Assembly (NCBI RefSeq): GCF_965204195.1
Contig: NZ_OZ241975.1
Location: 2,170,001 to 2,234,000 of the forward strand
DNA: 64,000 nucleotides
DNA from: Poriferisodalis sp965204195
GTDB lineage: Bacteria > Actinomycetota > Acidimicrobiia > Acidimicrobiales > Poriferisodalaceae
Reading direction: 5' to 3'
Positions 1 to 8,649 of the stretch are shown here, one piece after another (position 1 is the stretch's first letter; each line of letters opens with the position of its first letter). A program made the translations under genes and the position numbers. The notes beneath the pieces were generated by a model. It was not told the DNA's origin. It saw only the letters and a list, made by a program, of their open reading frames with translations, and did no database searches.

Positions 1-728
1 TCGAGGTACAGCGGCACACCGGTCTCGGGCGACAGCCACAGTCCCACTTCCTGCAGCGACAGGTCGATGGTCTGACCGAGCGCTGGCTCACCCGCCGCTG
101 CCGCCAAGTTGCGTGCGCGCACCGACATCATCGAGCCGATCACCGCATGCAGCGATGCTCCGTGCATCAGCACGCCGATCTCACCGGCTGGCGCCAGTGG
201 GGGGCCATGGGGGAAGCCCACGGTGGATGCCAGCCCGCACGATGCCCAAGCGACAAGATTCGACGAACGCCAGTGACGTCGCGGCCCTGTCATGCCGAAC
301 GGCGTGATCGAGACCCACGTCAGGTGCGGGTACCGCTCGACGATCCCGGCGACCCCGAGCCCTCCCTCGCCCACGTCTGCCAGCCATGGGTAGGCCTCTT
401 GGGCGGCGGGCATCGCATCGTCGAGCACCACGTCTGCGCTGGCAATGAGCTGCACGAGCGCGTCGACGTCGCTCAGATCGGTCGGGTCCAGCACCACGCT
501 GCGTTTCGACGCCGCGTAGTACGCCCACCACAGGCTGGCCTCGGGGCCTTCGTGACCCGGTGCCAGCGGCGGCATGTTGCGGATGGGATTCCCCCCAGGG
601 GGTTCCACGCAGATCACGTCGGCGCCGAGCGCCGCCCAGACGCGGGTGCCGTACGCGCCCGACAGCCCGGTCAGATCGAGCACGCGCACGCCGCTCCATG
701 GCCCGTGGCCTTGCTGTGCGGGGCTCAT
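1..728 (-). CDS. CaiB/BaiF (class III) CoA-transferase, C-terminus outside window
   Basis: Class III CoA-transferases move CoA between acyl donors and carboxylic acids in the cytoplasm, often to start a catabolic route. Only the first 242 codons lie here and the frame is open to the edge. The N-terminus (GVRVLDLTG, residues 13-21; GADVICVEP, 35-43; ASKRSVVLDP, 73-82), ITPFGMTGP (141-149) and IDLSLQE (221-227) are typical of the family. The ATG overlaps the TGA of the related upstream gene (ATGA), so the two are probably translated together. The substrate cannot be told from the sequence. Confidence 0.85.
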   Translation of the reverse strand, partial: MSPAQQGHGPWSGVRVLDLTGLSGAYGTRVWAALGADVICVEPPGGNPIRNMPPLAPGHEGPEASLWWAYYAASKRSVVLDPTDLSDVDALVQLIASADVVLDDAMPAAQEAYPWLADVGEGGLGVAGIVERYPHLTWVSITPFGMTGPRRHWRSSNLVAWASCGLASTVGFPHGPPLAPAGEIGVLMHGASLHAVIGSMMSVRARNLAAAAGEPALGQTIDLSLQEVGLWLSPETGVPLYL

Positions 729-2113
729 TGATTGCCGCCGGTGATATTGCCCTCAGCGTCGTAGAACTCCGCTATCCCGACCGATTCGTACCAGCGGTCG
801 AACGGCCGCTCCAGCACGACTTCGGGTCGGGCATCGACGAATGCCGTCCCGTCCGCGACCATCTGGTCCACGTCGTCGTGCGCATAGCCGATCTCGGTGA
901 GGACGTCGACGGTGTCGCCACCCATGTTGGGGCCGGCGCGGGTGACGTATGGGGGCGTCTCGCTCATGCGCACCGGGTTGCGAACGAACAGGTCGCGGCC
1001 CAGTCGTGGACTGGGGGCGATCGAGTACGGACGTCGGTCGTGCACCTGGGGATCGGCCAGCACGCCCGTGTGGTTCAGCACCTCGTATGCCGCGATGCCC
1101 AGCGCCTGCAGCTCCGCAGCCGCTTGCTGGGGGCTGCGGCGGCTTGTCCACGCCGACAGTTCGGCATCGATCGCATCGTGGTTGGCTATGCGATCGGCCA
1201 GTGTGCCGTGCGGGTAGGTCGACAACGCCGCCTGATCAACGGCGTCGTGCGCAGGAACATCAGACCATTCGGCCAAACCCGCCAGCGCTTCCCATGCCTC
1301 GTCATCGGGCACCTCGACAGCGATCCACCGATCGTCGCCCGCACATCGGTAGATCCCCGCCGGTGCCGCCCACGACACCCGATTGCCATTTCTGAACGGC
1401 TCGGGCACGCCGAGGTCCTGGCCCACCAAGTACGGCCCCAGGAACGACACCGTGGTCTCGAGCTGGCTGATGTCGAGGAACCGGCCCTCCCCGGTGCGGT
1501 CCCGTTCGTGCAAAGCCGTGACAATCGCCAGCATGGTGTGCAGCCCGCCCATGTAGTCGGGCGGGGCGATGGAGGGAATGCCGGCGGGCTCCTCATGCGG
1601 GAAGCCGGTGAGCGCGTCCCATCCCACGAGCGGTGCCTGATTGGGGCCGAAGGCTCGGAAGGGGTAGTACGGCTTGTCGGGGTCGACCCCGAACCCGGTC
1701 ATGCCGGCGTAGATGATGTCGGGGCACACCTGCTTGACGGACTCGTAATCGAGTCCCAGCTCGGCGATGCCCGGCGCTGCGAAGTTCGTCAGGAACACGT
1801 CGCACGTGGCCAGCAGGCGTCTCGCAGCCTCGAGCGCCTCCGGCTGTTTCAGCTCGAGGCCAACCGAGCGCTTGCCGGCCGACATCTCGGGCACGTAGGG
1901 ACCGGTGTCGCAGAAGACATCCGCGAGCTCAGGATCGCGAGCCCATGCCGAGCCGAACGCTCGCGCCACATCGGGATAGCTGTGGGCCTCCACCTTGAAG
2001 ACCTCAGCCCCGTGATGCGCCATGGCCTTGCCGCAGCACGGTGCCGCCACCGCGATGCTGATCTCGAAGACCCGGATCCCAGAGAGCGGTCTGCGGTCAG
2101 CGCTCGCCGTCAT
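725..2113 (-). CDS. CaiB/BaiF (class III) CoA-transferase
   Basis: Second class III CoA-transferase, 462 aa, a little longer than the usual 380-430. Family marks are GIRVFEISIAVAAP near the N-terminus, GAEVFKVEAH, KRSVGLELK and the late GRFLDISQLE segment. An open frame extends 72 codons further upstream, but that part is Arg/Pro-rich and unlike the family. The ATG at 2113 has GAGGTG about seven bases before it and starts the conserved domain, so I chose it. It is coupled to the next CoA-transferase by ATGA. Paired genes like this may form one hetero-oligomer or act on successive acids; that is inference. It is divergent from the epoxide-hydrolase-like gene at 2308. Confidence 0.88.
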   Translation of the reverse strand: MTASADRRPLSGIRVFEISIAVAAPCCGKAMAHHGAEVFKVEAHSYPDVARAFGSAWARDPELADVFCDTGPYVPEMSAGKRSVGLELKQPEALEAARRLLATCDVFLTNFAAPGIAELGLDYESVKQVCPDIIYAGMTGFGVDPDKPYYPFRAFGPNQAPLVGWDALTGFPHEEPAGIPSIAPPDYMGGLHTMLAIVTALHERDRTGEGRFLDISQLETTVSFLGPYLVGQDLGVPEPFRNGNRVSWAAPAGIYRCAGDDRWIAVEVPDDEAWEALAGLAEWSDVPAHDAVDQAALSTYPHGTLADRIANHDAIDAELSAWTSRRSPQQAAAELQALGIAAYEVLNHTGVLADPQVHDRRPYSIAPSPRLGRDLFVRNPVRMSETPPYVTRAGPNMGGDTVDVLTEIGYAHDDVDQMVADGTAFVDARPEVVLERPFDRWYESVGIAEFYDAEGNITGGNQ

Positions 2114-2307
2114 CGATGACACCTCATGTGCTCCGATCCCATAGCCCGGTGACCTTACTCCCGGCCGCTTGCGGGACTTGTGCCGGCTGACTGGGCTCAG
2201 TATCGCTAGCGACAGCAGCCGCGGCACCGGCCGGCGGCGCGTGCTAGGACAAGATCCCGGCGGCGGGATCCGCTTGCCGCCAGGCCAAGCCGGAGGGTTG
2301 CCCCGAC

Positions 2308-2694
2308 ATGACTGAATCCGCCGATTCACCGACCGAAGTCGTCGGAAAGTTCATCGCCTGCATCGAAGCGAAGGACCTCGACGGGGCGGCCGCCCACGTC
2401 TCCGACGACGTCTATTACGACAATGTGCCGGTCGGCGACATGACTGGCCCCGACGCCATGAAGGAGTTCCTGAGCGGCCTGACGAAGGGCGACGGGCCCG
2501 TGGAGTTCGAGGTCGTCCGCCAGACGGCCACCGGCAACACCGTGATGAACGAGCGGGTCGATCGCTTCCACACCGGCTCCGGCCGACTGATCGAGCTGCC
2601 GGTGATGGGGATCTTCGAAGTCAACGACGGCCTGATCACCTTCTGGCGGGACTACTTCGACAACGGCATGTTCATGCGCCAGATCAAGGGCTGA
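2308..2694 (+). CDS. Limonene-1,2-epoxide hydrolase family protein
   Basis: A 128-aa NTF2-fold protein. Unlike the other SnoaL-like proteins in the window, it carries what I recall as the full active site of limonene-1,2-epoxide hydrolase: Tyr37 and Asn39 (YYDNVP), Arg83 and Asp85 (MNERVDRF) and Asp115 (WRDYFD). The spacing closely matches R99/D101/D132 of the Rhodococcus enzyme. That enzyme opens an epoxide with a water held by the Asp-Arg-Asp triad. The natural substrate here is unknown; a terpene or alkene epoxide would fit. The SDR starts eight bases after its stop, so the two are probably co-transcribed. Confidence 0.8.
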   Translation: MTESADSPTEVVGKFIACIEAKDLDGAAAHVSDDVYYDNVPVGDMTGPDAMKEFLSGLTKGDGPVEFEVVRQTATGNTVMNERVDRFHTGSGRLIELPVMGIFEVNDGLITFWRDYFDNGMFMRQIKG

Positions 2695-2701
2695 ACCCGC
2701 T

Positions 2702-3481
2702 GTGGCGTACCAGTACGAGGGCTTCGACCTCACTGGCAAAGTCGCTGTCATTACGGGGGGCAATGGCGGTATCGGGTTGGGCTACGCCCGTGGCGTCGCG
2801 GCCGCCGGTGCAGATGTCAGCATCTGGGGCACGAACCCCGACAAGAACGCTGCGGCCGAAGCCGAGTTGCAGGAGATCAACCCGTCGGCGAGCGCGCTGC
2901 GCTGCGATGTCTCCGACCAGGAGCAGGTCGAGGAGTCCATGGCGGCGGTGGTCGCGCGATACGGGCGCGTCGATGCCTGTTTCCCGAACGCCGGCATCGG
3001 CACGCAGAACCAGAAGGGCTTCCACGAGCACTCCAACGAGGACTGGTTCAGCGTCATCGACGTGAACCTGCACGGCGTGTTCTTCACGCTGCGCGCCGCC
3101 ACCCAGCAGATGATCGCCCAGGGCGAGGGCGGCAGCCTGGTGCTCACCTCGAGCGGCACCGCGATCCAGGGCGCCGCCCGGGGCCAGGCCTATGCAGCCA
3201 CCAAGGGCGCCATGCTGGCGATGATGATGGGCCTGTCGGTCGAGATGGCCCGCTACAAGATCAACGCCAACGCCGTCATTCCGGGCTGGATCGACACCGC
3301 CATGACCGAACGGCTCTTCAACTGGGACAAGTTCGTAGACAACGTGATGCCGCGCATTCCCATGCGCAGGTGGGGCGTACCAGACGACTTCGGTGCCATC
3401 GCGGTGTACCTGATGAGCGACGCAGCCCGCTGGCACACCGGCGACGTCATCAAGATCGACGGCGGTTTCAGCATCTTCTGA
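2702..3481 (+). CDS. Short-chain dehydrogenase/reductase (SDR)
   Basis: Classical SDR of 259 aa that interconverts an alcohol and a ketone with NAD(P). It has the Rossmann motif TGGNGGIG (18-25), PNAG (95-98), the catalytic serine region at 150-151 and YAATK (Tyr164, Lys168). It begins with GTG at 2702, eight bases after the stop of the epoxide-hydrolase-like gene. Together the two could hydrolyse an epoxide to a diol and then oxidise the diol, as in limonene breakdown. The pairing is seen; the pathway is inference. No substrate-specific residue is recognisable. Confidence 0.88.
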   Translation: MAYQYEGFDLTGKVAVITGGNGGIGLGYARGVAAAGADVSIWGTNPDKNAAAEAELQEINPSASALRCDVSDQEQVEESMAAVVARYGRVDACFPNAGIGTQNQKGFHEHSNEDWFSVIDVNLHGVFFTLRAATQQMIAQGEGGSLVLTSSGTAIQGAARGQAYAATKGAMLAMMMGLSVEMARYKINANAVIPGWIDTAMTERLFNWDKFVDNVMPRIPMRRWGVPDDFGAIAVYLMSDAARWHTGDVIKIDGGFSIF

Positions 3482-3629
3482 CCCAGCCGCGACAACCGAT
3501 TTACGAAGCTGTGTTAGGTTTTTTCCAACGGGGATTCCGGCTCGCGCCGTCCGAACCACCGCGCTGTCCCACAGCGATGCGGCATTCGGTGCCCGAGCGA
3601 GCTGGGCGCTGAGTCACGAGGGGGACATC

Positions 3630-5378
3630 GTGGAGGAATACGACATTCACATCAAGGACGGCACGATCGTCGACGGGACACGCGTGCCGAGCTTCCGCGG
3701 CGACCTGTGGATATCCGACGGGCGTATCGCCCAGATCGGCGGCCGTCCCGACAAGCCTTCCAAGGAAGTCATCGATGCGGGTGGCTGCATCGTGGCCCCG
3801 GGCACCATCGACCTGCACACCCACTACGACGCGCAGATCCGCTGGGATCCGTACTGCTCCATCTCGAGCTGGCACGGGGTGACCTCGGTGGTGCTCGGCA
3901 ACTGCGGTTTCGGGTTCGCTCCCTGCAAGCCCGACTTCCGCGAGCGGTCGATGCTCACGATGGTGCGCACTGAGGCGATCCCGTTAGCGGCCATGCAGGA
4001 GGGCATGCTGCCGAAGTGGGATTGGGAGACCATCCCGGAGTATCTCGACTCGCTGGACCGCACGCCGAAGGGCGTCAACGTGCTGCAGTACATGCCGACG
4101 GCCTCGCTGATGATCTACGTGATGGGCCTCGAAGCGGCCAAGACCCGTCCGGCCAACAACGCGGAGCGCAAGGAGATGCAGCGCCTGCTGCACGAGGGCA
4201 TGGACGCCGGCCTGTGCGGCTTTTCCATCCAGCGTCTCGGGCCCAACTCCACCCAGGCCGACTTCGACGGCTCGCCGATGGTCACCGACACCATGATCGA
4301 CGACGACATCTTCGTGCTGGCCGAAGTGCTGCGCGAGCGCGACGAGGGCTTCATCCAGCTCACGCAGGCCACGAGCCCCGACGTCAACAATCCGGAGGAT
4401 CTCGACTTCAAGCGGCGGCTGGCCGAGGTCAGCGGCCGACCGATCATCGACAACGTGGTGCCGGTGAGCCAGCGCAACCCGCGTGTCCACGAGGAACGGC
4501 TCGAATGGCTCGAGCAGGCCCACAACGACGGGCTGCGCATCTTCGGCCAGGGTGCCTCCATCCGCACGGGCTTCGCCTTCTCGCTCGACGAGTGGAACCT
4601 GTACGACTCCAGCCCGGCATGGCGCGAGGCGACGACGGGCTCGATCGAAGACAAGATGCGCAAGATGTCCGACCCTGCCCTGCGAGACCGGCTGCGTGCC
4701 GAGACTGACGAGGCGGCGACGCTGTTCGCGAACACGCAGGGCGCCGTCGGCGGGCCACCCCGCAAGCTGGTTGTGCAAGGCGTGGCGCGACGTCAGGACC
4801 TGCAGAAGTACGTGGGCAAGTCGCTGGGAGAGATCGCCGAGATGGAAGGCAAGCACTACATCGACGTGATGCTCGACCTGTCGCTCGAGACCGATCTCAA
4901 GACGGAGTTCTTGGGCGAGGGTCCTGAGTTCAATGTGGACCACATGTCGGCGGTGTACACCGACTCGCCGTACACGATCCCGGGCGTGTCCGACGGCGGC
5001 GCGCACACCAAGTTCTTCACCGGCGGTGCCTGGACGACGGACTTTTTGGCGTGGATCGTGCGTGACGAGCAGCGGCTGACGGTCGAGGAGGCGCACTACC
5101 GGATGTCGGCGCTTGCAGCGCACGCGGCCGGATTCCAGGATCGCGGTGTGCTGAAGGAGGGCGCCCCGGCCGACGTGCTCGTCTATGACATGGACGAGCT
5201 GGCCATCGATCCCGAGTGGATCGGCGAGGCCGTCTATGACCTGCCCGGCGGCGAGTGGCGCCGCGTGCAGCGTGCGCATGGCTACCGCCACATCCTGGTG
5301 AACGGCGTCGAGACGTTCCAAGACGGGGAGTGCACGGGCGCCACACCGGGCAAGCTCCTGCGCCACGGCCGCGGCTAG
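3630..5378 (+). CDS. N-acyl-D-amino-acid deacylase-type amidohydrolase
   Basis: A 582-aa metal-dependent amidohydrolase of the D-aminoacylase branch. The N-terminal beta-sandwich carries the DGTIVDGT and DGRIAQIGG strands. The metal motif DLHTHYDAQ follows (His63, His65), then GNCGFGFAPC with the conserved cysteine near residue 92, and GVSDGGAHTKFF late in the barrel with the catalytic Asp/His pair. Family members cleave N-acyl-D-amino acids or related cyclic amides. The start is GTG at 3630, preceded by GAGGGGG. A TAGGTT hexamer at 3515-3520 is a possible -10, which would leave an untranslated leader of about 100 bases. Confidence 0.82.
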   Translation: MEEYDIHIKDGTIVDGTRVPSFRGDLWISDGRIAQIGGRPDKPSKEVIDAGGCIVAPGTIDLHTHYDAQIRWDPYCSISSWHGVTSVVLGNCGFGFAPCKPDFRERSMLTMVRTEAIPLAAMQEGMLPKWDWETIPEYLDSLDRTPKGVNVLQYMPTASLMIYVMGLEAAKTRPANNAERKEMQRLLHEGMDAGLCGFSIQRLGPNSTQADFDGSPMVTDTMIDDDIFVLAEVLRERDEGFIQLTQATSPDVNNPEDLDFKRRLAEVSGRPIIDNVVPVSQRNPRVHEERLEWLEQAHNDGLRIFGQGASIRTGFAFSLDEWNLYDSSPAWREATTGSIEDKMRKMSDPALRDRLRAETDEAATLFANTQGAVGGPPRKLVVQGVARRQDLQKYVGKSLGEIAEMEGKHYIDVMLDLSLETDLKTEFLGEGPEFNVDHMSAVYTDSPYTIPGVSDGGAHTKFFTGGAWTTDFLAWIVRDEQRLTVEEAHYRMSALAAHAAGFQDRGVLKEGAPADVLVYDMDELAIDPEWIGEAVYDLPGGEWRRVQRAHGYRHILVNGVETFQDGECTGATPGKLLRHGRG

Positions 5379-5430
5379 AGCCTCTGTGCCGCCCGGCGGG
5401 GCGGGTCCTGTCACCACTGTTTTCCCTGCA

Positions 5431-5474
5431 CGGGCGCAAGCGCCCGCGCGCCCCGCAGTCCTCGCAAGCTGCGG
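5431..5474. terminator. Paired hairpins between convergent genes
   Basis: CGGGCG-CAAG-CGCCCG (5431-5446) is a perfect six-base-pair stem. CCGCAG (5453-5458) pairs with CTGCGG (5469-5474). They lie between the converging amidohydrolase and aminotransferase genes, so a bidirectional stop is likely. There is no clear U-run. Confidence 0.5.
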
Positions 5475-5536
5475 GCTGCGGGGGCCCCGTTCGGTGCCAC
5501 CCACCCCGCCTACCTTGGCGCAGTGGTATTGCGCGA

Positions 5537-6805
5537 CTAGGTCGTGGCGATGACTTGGGCGAGGGCGGCTACGCCTTCTTGGATGTCGTCGTGCGAGAGG
5601 CTGCCGAAGCAGAGGCGCATACGGCGTGCGCCCCAAGCGGGTTCTACCGACCAGGCTGCGCCTTCGTTGAACTGGATGCCTCGCTTGGCCGCTGGCGCCA
5701 GATAGCTCGACGTGTCGGTGCCGGCTGGGAACGTGAGCCATACGAAGATGCCGCCCTTGGGATCGGTCACCTGCACCGGTCCGCCGAGCTTGATCGCCAC
5801 TTGTGACAGCGCACCCATGTGGGTGTTCACGGCGTGGCGCATCACCGCACATTTCTCTCGCAGCGTTTCCCGCAGCTGGGCTACGTGGTCGTCGAAGTGG
5901 GCTGCTGCGTATTCGGCGAGCACGAGCTGTTCGATTGCACCGGTGCCGGCATCGTCCTTGAGGGCCATGAGCTGGCGCACGATGGGCACGTCGCCCACGA
6001 TGTAGCCGACGCGGAGCGCAGGCGCGATCGACTTCGAGAACGAGCCGCAGTAGATCACTGCGCTCTGCCCCTCGGCTTCGGCACAGTCCAGCGCACGCAG
6101 CGTCGGCGGGCGCTCTCCGGTCCACTGGAGATCGGAATAGCACTCGTCCTCGAAGATCGGCACGCCGAAGTGCCGAGCGATGGCCAGGATCTCCCGCCGG
6201 CGCTCGATGGGCATCACCGAGCCCGTGGGGTTCTGGACCGTCGGGATGGTGTAGATGAACCGGGGCGGCGTGCCGGCTGCGGCCAGCTCGTCGAGCAGGC
6301 CGGCAAGTCGTTCCGGAACGATCCCGTCGTCGTCGAGCTCGACGCCGACGCATCTGGCGCCTCGCCGGGCGACCTTCGAGATCATCCCCCCGTATGTCGC
6401 CTCTTCGGCCACCACGACGTCGCCCGGGCGAAGGAACGCCGCGTTGACCAGATCGAGCGCTTGCAGCGAACCGGACACCACCAGCACCTGCTCGCTGCTC
6501 GTCGGCATATGCGCATTCGCGTCCAGCGATCCGGCGACGAACTCACGCAACCCCTCGAAGCCCTGCGGATTGCCGCCGAGGTTGTAGGTGGCGAGTTCGG
6601 AGCCATGCTTCGTCAGCACTGACATGGCCGCCTCGGTCAGGCCGCCCACCGGCACACTCGGCGAGTCGTTGTTCCCGCCGACAAAGCTGAAGCGCGGGAT
6701 CGGCGTCCACGCCCCCGCCGGCTGAGGCAGGCCTTCGGCCATCTTGGCTGCCATGTCGAACGCGCTCGCTGACGCGTTGCCGTGCGGTGGGCCGGTCTGC
6801 GGCAC
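5537..6805 (-). CDS. PLP-dependent aminotransferase, class I/II (2-aminoadipate aminotransferase-like)
   Basis: Fold-type I aminotransferase of 422 aa, close in pattern to the LysN/MocR-type catalytic domain but without a DNA-binding domain. PLP contacts are clear: NPTG (Asn192), Asp220 and Tyr223 in EDECYSDL, the Schiff-base Lys258 in GSFSKSIAP and Arg265. YNLGGNPQGFEGLRE (residues 74-88) is the usual glycine-rich segment. The start is GTG at 6805 with GGAGAGAGC just upstream; ATGs further in (residues 18 and 22) are less likely. The amino-group donor and acceptor are unknown. It follows the NTF2-like gene on the same strand by 33 bases. Confidence 0.88.
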   Translation of the reverse strand: MPQTGPPHGNASASAFDMAAKMAEGLPQPAGAWTPIPRFSFVGGNNDSPSVPVGGLTEAAMSVLTKHGSELATYNLGGNPQGFEGLREFVAGSLDANAHMPTSSEQVLVVSGSLQALDLVNAAFLRPGDVVVAEEATYGGMISKVARRGARCVGVELDDDGIVPERLAGLLDELAAAGTPPRFIYTIPTVQNPTGSVMPIERRREILAIARHFGVPIFEDECYSDLQWTGERPPTLRALDCAEAEGQSAVIYCGSFSKSIAPALRVGYIVGDVPIVRQLMALKDDAGTGAIEQLVLAEYAAAHFDDHVAQLRETLREKCAVMRHAVNTHMGALSQVAIKLGGPVQVTDPKGGIFVWLTFPAGTDTSSYLAPAAKRGIQFNEGAAWSVEPAWGARRMRLCFGSLSHDDIQEGVAALAQVIATT

Positions 6806-6838
6806 GATGCTCTCTCCGGTGATGCTCGGCGGGCTCGG

Positions 6839-7243
6839 CTAGGCGTCCGAGACCACTATTCGCTGCGCGAACAGCCACTGGCCGTCGACCTTGCGGACGA
6901 TGTCGTCGTAGTGCCCGACCAGCAGGATCCTGCCGCCGTCGGCCAACGGCTTGACCATCTGCAAGTGGCTGAACACGGTGGCCTCGGATCCGTCGCCGTC
7001 GGCCACGACGTTGGTTACCCAGTGCTGTGCAGAAGCGAACTCGGCGTACTGCTCTTCAGTCGAGTACGCGGCAGCGAACGCCCGTAGCTCGTCCCGGCCG
7101 TTGAAGGTGCCGACGATCCCGATGAACTGCCCGTCGGGAGCGAACGTATTGGCGTACCCGTCGGCATCGCCGGTGTCGATCGCCTTGTTGTAGCGGGAGA
7201 TGAGGTCCCGGATCTCTACTCGATCATCATTCGTCAGCGCCAC
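6839..7243 (-). CDS. SnoaL/NTF2-like protein
   Basis: A 134-aa single-domain NTF2-fold protein with the usual opening helix (DLISRYNKAIDTGDADGYANTF) and DGQFIG strand. Members act as small hydrolases, isomerases or dehydratases, or only bind ligand. No Asp-Arg-Asp epoxide hydrolase set is present. It starts with GTG at 7243 behind a strong GGGGGGCGAG ribosome site. A TAGGTT hexamer about 30 bases further upstream on the same strand is a plausible -10. It probably forms an operon with the aminotransferase. Confidence 0.7.
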   Translation of the reverse strand: MALTNDDRVEIRDLISRYNKAIDTGDADGYANTFAPDGQFIGIVGTFNGRDELRAFAAAYSTEEQYAEFASAQHWVTNVVADGDGSEATVFSHLQMVKPLADGGRILLVGHYDDIVRKVDGQWLFAQRIVVSDA

Positions 7244-7344
7244 AGCTCGCCCCCCGTGCTCTGCCGGCTTGTTGGCGTCAACCTACTGCGGCACGGGTCG
7301 CGTAGCTCTGGCCCTCCGGGCGTCGGCTCCTTTGGGCGTTAGCT

Positions 7345-8649
7345 ATGCCTACTGAACTGCAGCAGGCATCGTCACTATTCAGCATTCGGTCATCTGGATA
7401 CGTGCCGAGTCCCCTGCTTATACTTCGATTGGTGCGCACGGTCCGGGCATTTCGGTCAAAGCGAGACCGGCGAGACGCCGACCCGGCGGCGCCGGATGAC
7501 TTGGCCCGGAACGGCCGAGGTCGACACTGGCCGGGGGCACGCTCGATCATCCTCGACGGCGTCACCCACTCGTACAGCCAGACGCAGGGCGTCAGCTCCC
7601 CCGAGGGCCTCGATCCCGCCGACGAAATCGCCGAGGGCAGTTATTCGGTGTACGACCTGTCGCTGCGTGTCGAGCCCGGCGAATCGGTCGCGCTGCTTGG
7701 CCCCAGCGGGTGCGGCAAGACCACGCTGCTGCGCCTGATCGCAGGGCTCGAACGTCCCCTGGCCGGCACCATTCAGCTCGGCGAGAGGTTCGTCTCGGGA
7801 CCGCCGGGGCGAGGCGGTTCCTGGGTGGCTCCCGAGTCGCGCCGTGTCGGGATGGTGTTCCAGGACTGGGCGCTGTTCCCGCATCTCACCGTGGGCCGGA
7901 ATGTCGGCTACGGGCTCGAACGGTCGACACGAACGCCGGGCCGTATCGCCGAAGCACTCGACCTAGTGGGTCTGTCCGGGTTTGCCGAACGCATGCCCTC
8001 CACGCTGTCGGGCGGGCAGCAGCAGCGTGTCGCGCTGGCGCGAGCGCTGGCGCCCCGCCCTGGTGTGCTCTTGCTGGACGAGCCCTTCTCCAATCTCGAC
8101 TCATCGCTGCGCGAGGACGTTCGCAGCGAGGTCCGGCGGCTGCTCATCGAACTGGGCATCACGGCCGTCTTCGTGACCCACGACCAGGACGAGGCCTTTG
8201 TGGTCGGCGACCGCGTGGGCGTGCTCTGCGAGGGCCGTCTCGCGCAGGTCGACACACCCGATGGCCTCTACCGCCGACCTGTCGACCCGTTCGTGGCCGA
8301 CTTCGTGGGCACAGCGTCATGGGTGCGCTGCGGCGCCTCGGATGGCTTCGCGCACACCCCGCTCGGACGCCTCCCTCTCAGCAACGCCGCCGGCGAGAGC
8401 GGCAACGGGACGGCATCCAACGCCGCAGACCGAGTTGTCGACGTGATGCTGCGCCCGGAGCAGCTCAGCTTGGCCCAGGGCACCACAGCCGAAGTCGAAC
8501 TGGTGGAGTTCTACGGGCACGACTCGATGGTCGTGGCGAATCTCGACGGCACTCAACTGCGCGTGCGCTGCGGACCCGATCCCGAAGTGCGTCGTGGCGA
8601 CTCGGTCGCTGTCGAGTTCACCGGCACCAGCGTCGTTGCATTCGCTTAG
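7345..8649 (+). CDS. ABC transporter ATP-binding protein, FbpC/PotA type (start uncertain)
   Basis: Cytoplasmic ATPase of an importer. Counting from 7345: Walker A GPSGCGKTT (119-127), Q-loop FQDWALFPH (from 172), signature LSGGQQQR (221-228), Walker B VLLLDEP (241-247), switch His279, and a C-terminal TOBE-like domain (about 335-434). The pattern fits ferric iron, sulfate or polyamine importers. The first 66 residues are Arg/Pro-rich and outside the domain, so the true start may be the in-frame GTG at 7432 or TTG at 7501. No permease or binding protein gene is next to it, so it must serve a transporter encoded elsewhere. Its stop overlaps that of the convergent LLM gene. Confidence 0.85.
   Translation: MPTELQQASSLFSIRSSGYVPSPLLILRLVRTVRAFRSKRDRRDADPAAPDDLARNGRGRHWPGARSIILDGVTHSYSQTQGVSSPEGLDPADEIAEGSYSVYDLSLRVEPGESVALLGPSGCGKTTLLRLIAGLERPLAGTIQLGERFVSGPPGRGGSWVAPESRRVGMVFQDWALFPHLTVGRNVGYGLERSTRTPGRIAEALDLVGLSGFAERMPSTLSGGQQQRVALARALAPRPGVLLLDEPFSNLDSSLREDVRSEVRRLLIELGITAVFVTHDQDEAFVVGDRVGVLCEGRLAQVDTPDGLYRRPVDPFVADFVGTASWVRCGASDGFAHTPLGRLPLSNAAGESGNGTASNAADRVVDVMLRPEQLSLAQGTTAEVELVEFYGHDSMVVANLDGTQLRVRCGPDPEVRRGDSVAVEFTGTSVVAFA

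Noticed and set aside
560..2119. 519-codon open frame on the + strand
   Set aside because: It is the antisense shadow of the CoA-transferase genes and has no protein-like motifs.
3984..6353. 789-codon open frame on the minus strand
   Set aside because: It runs across the D-aminoacylase gene and into the aminotransferase gene in other frames; Arg/His-rich text with no domain.
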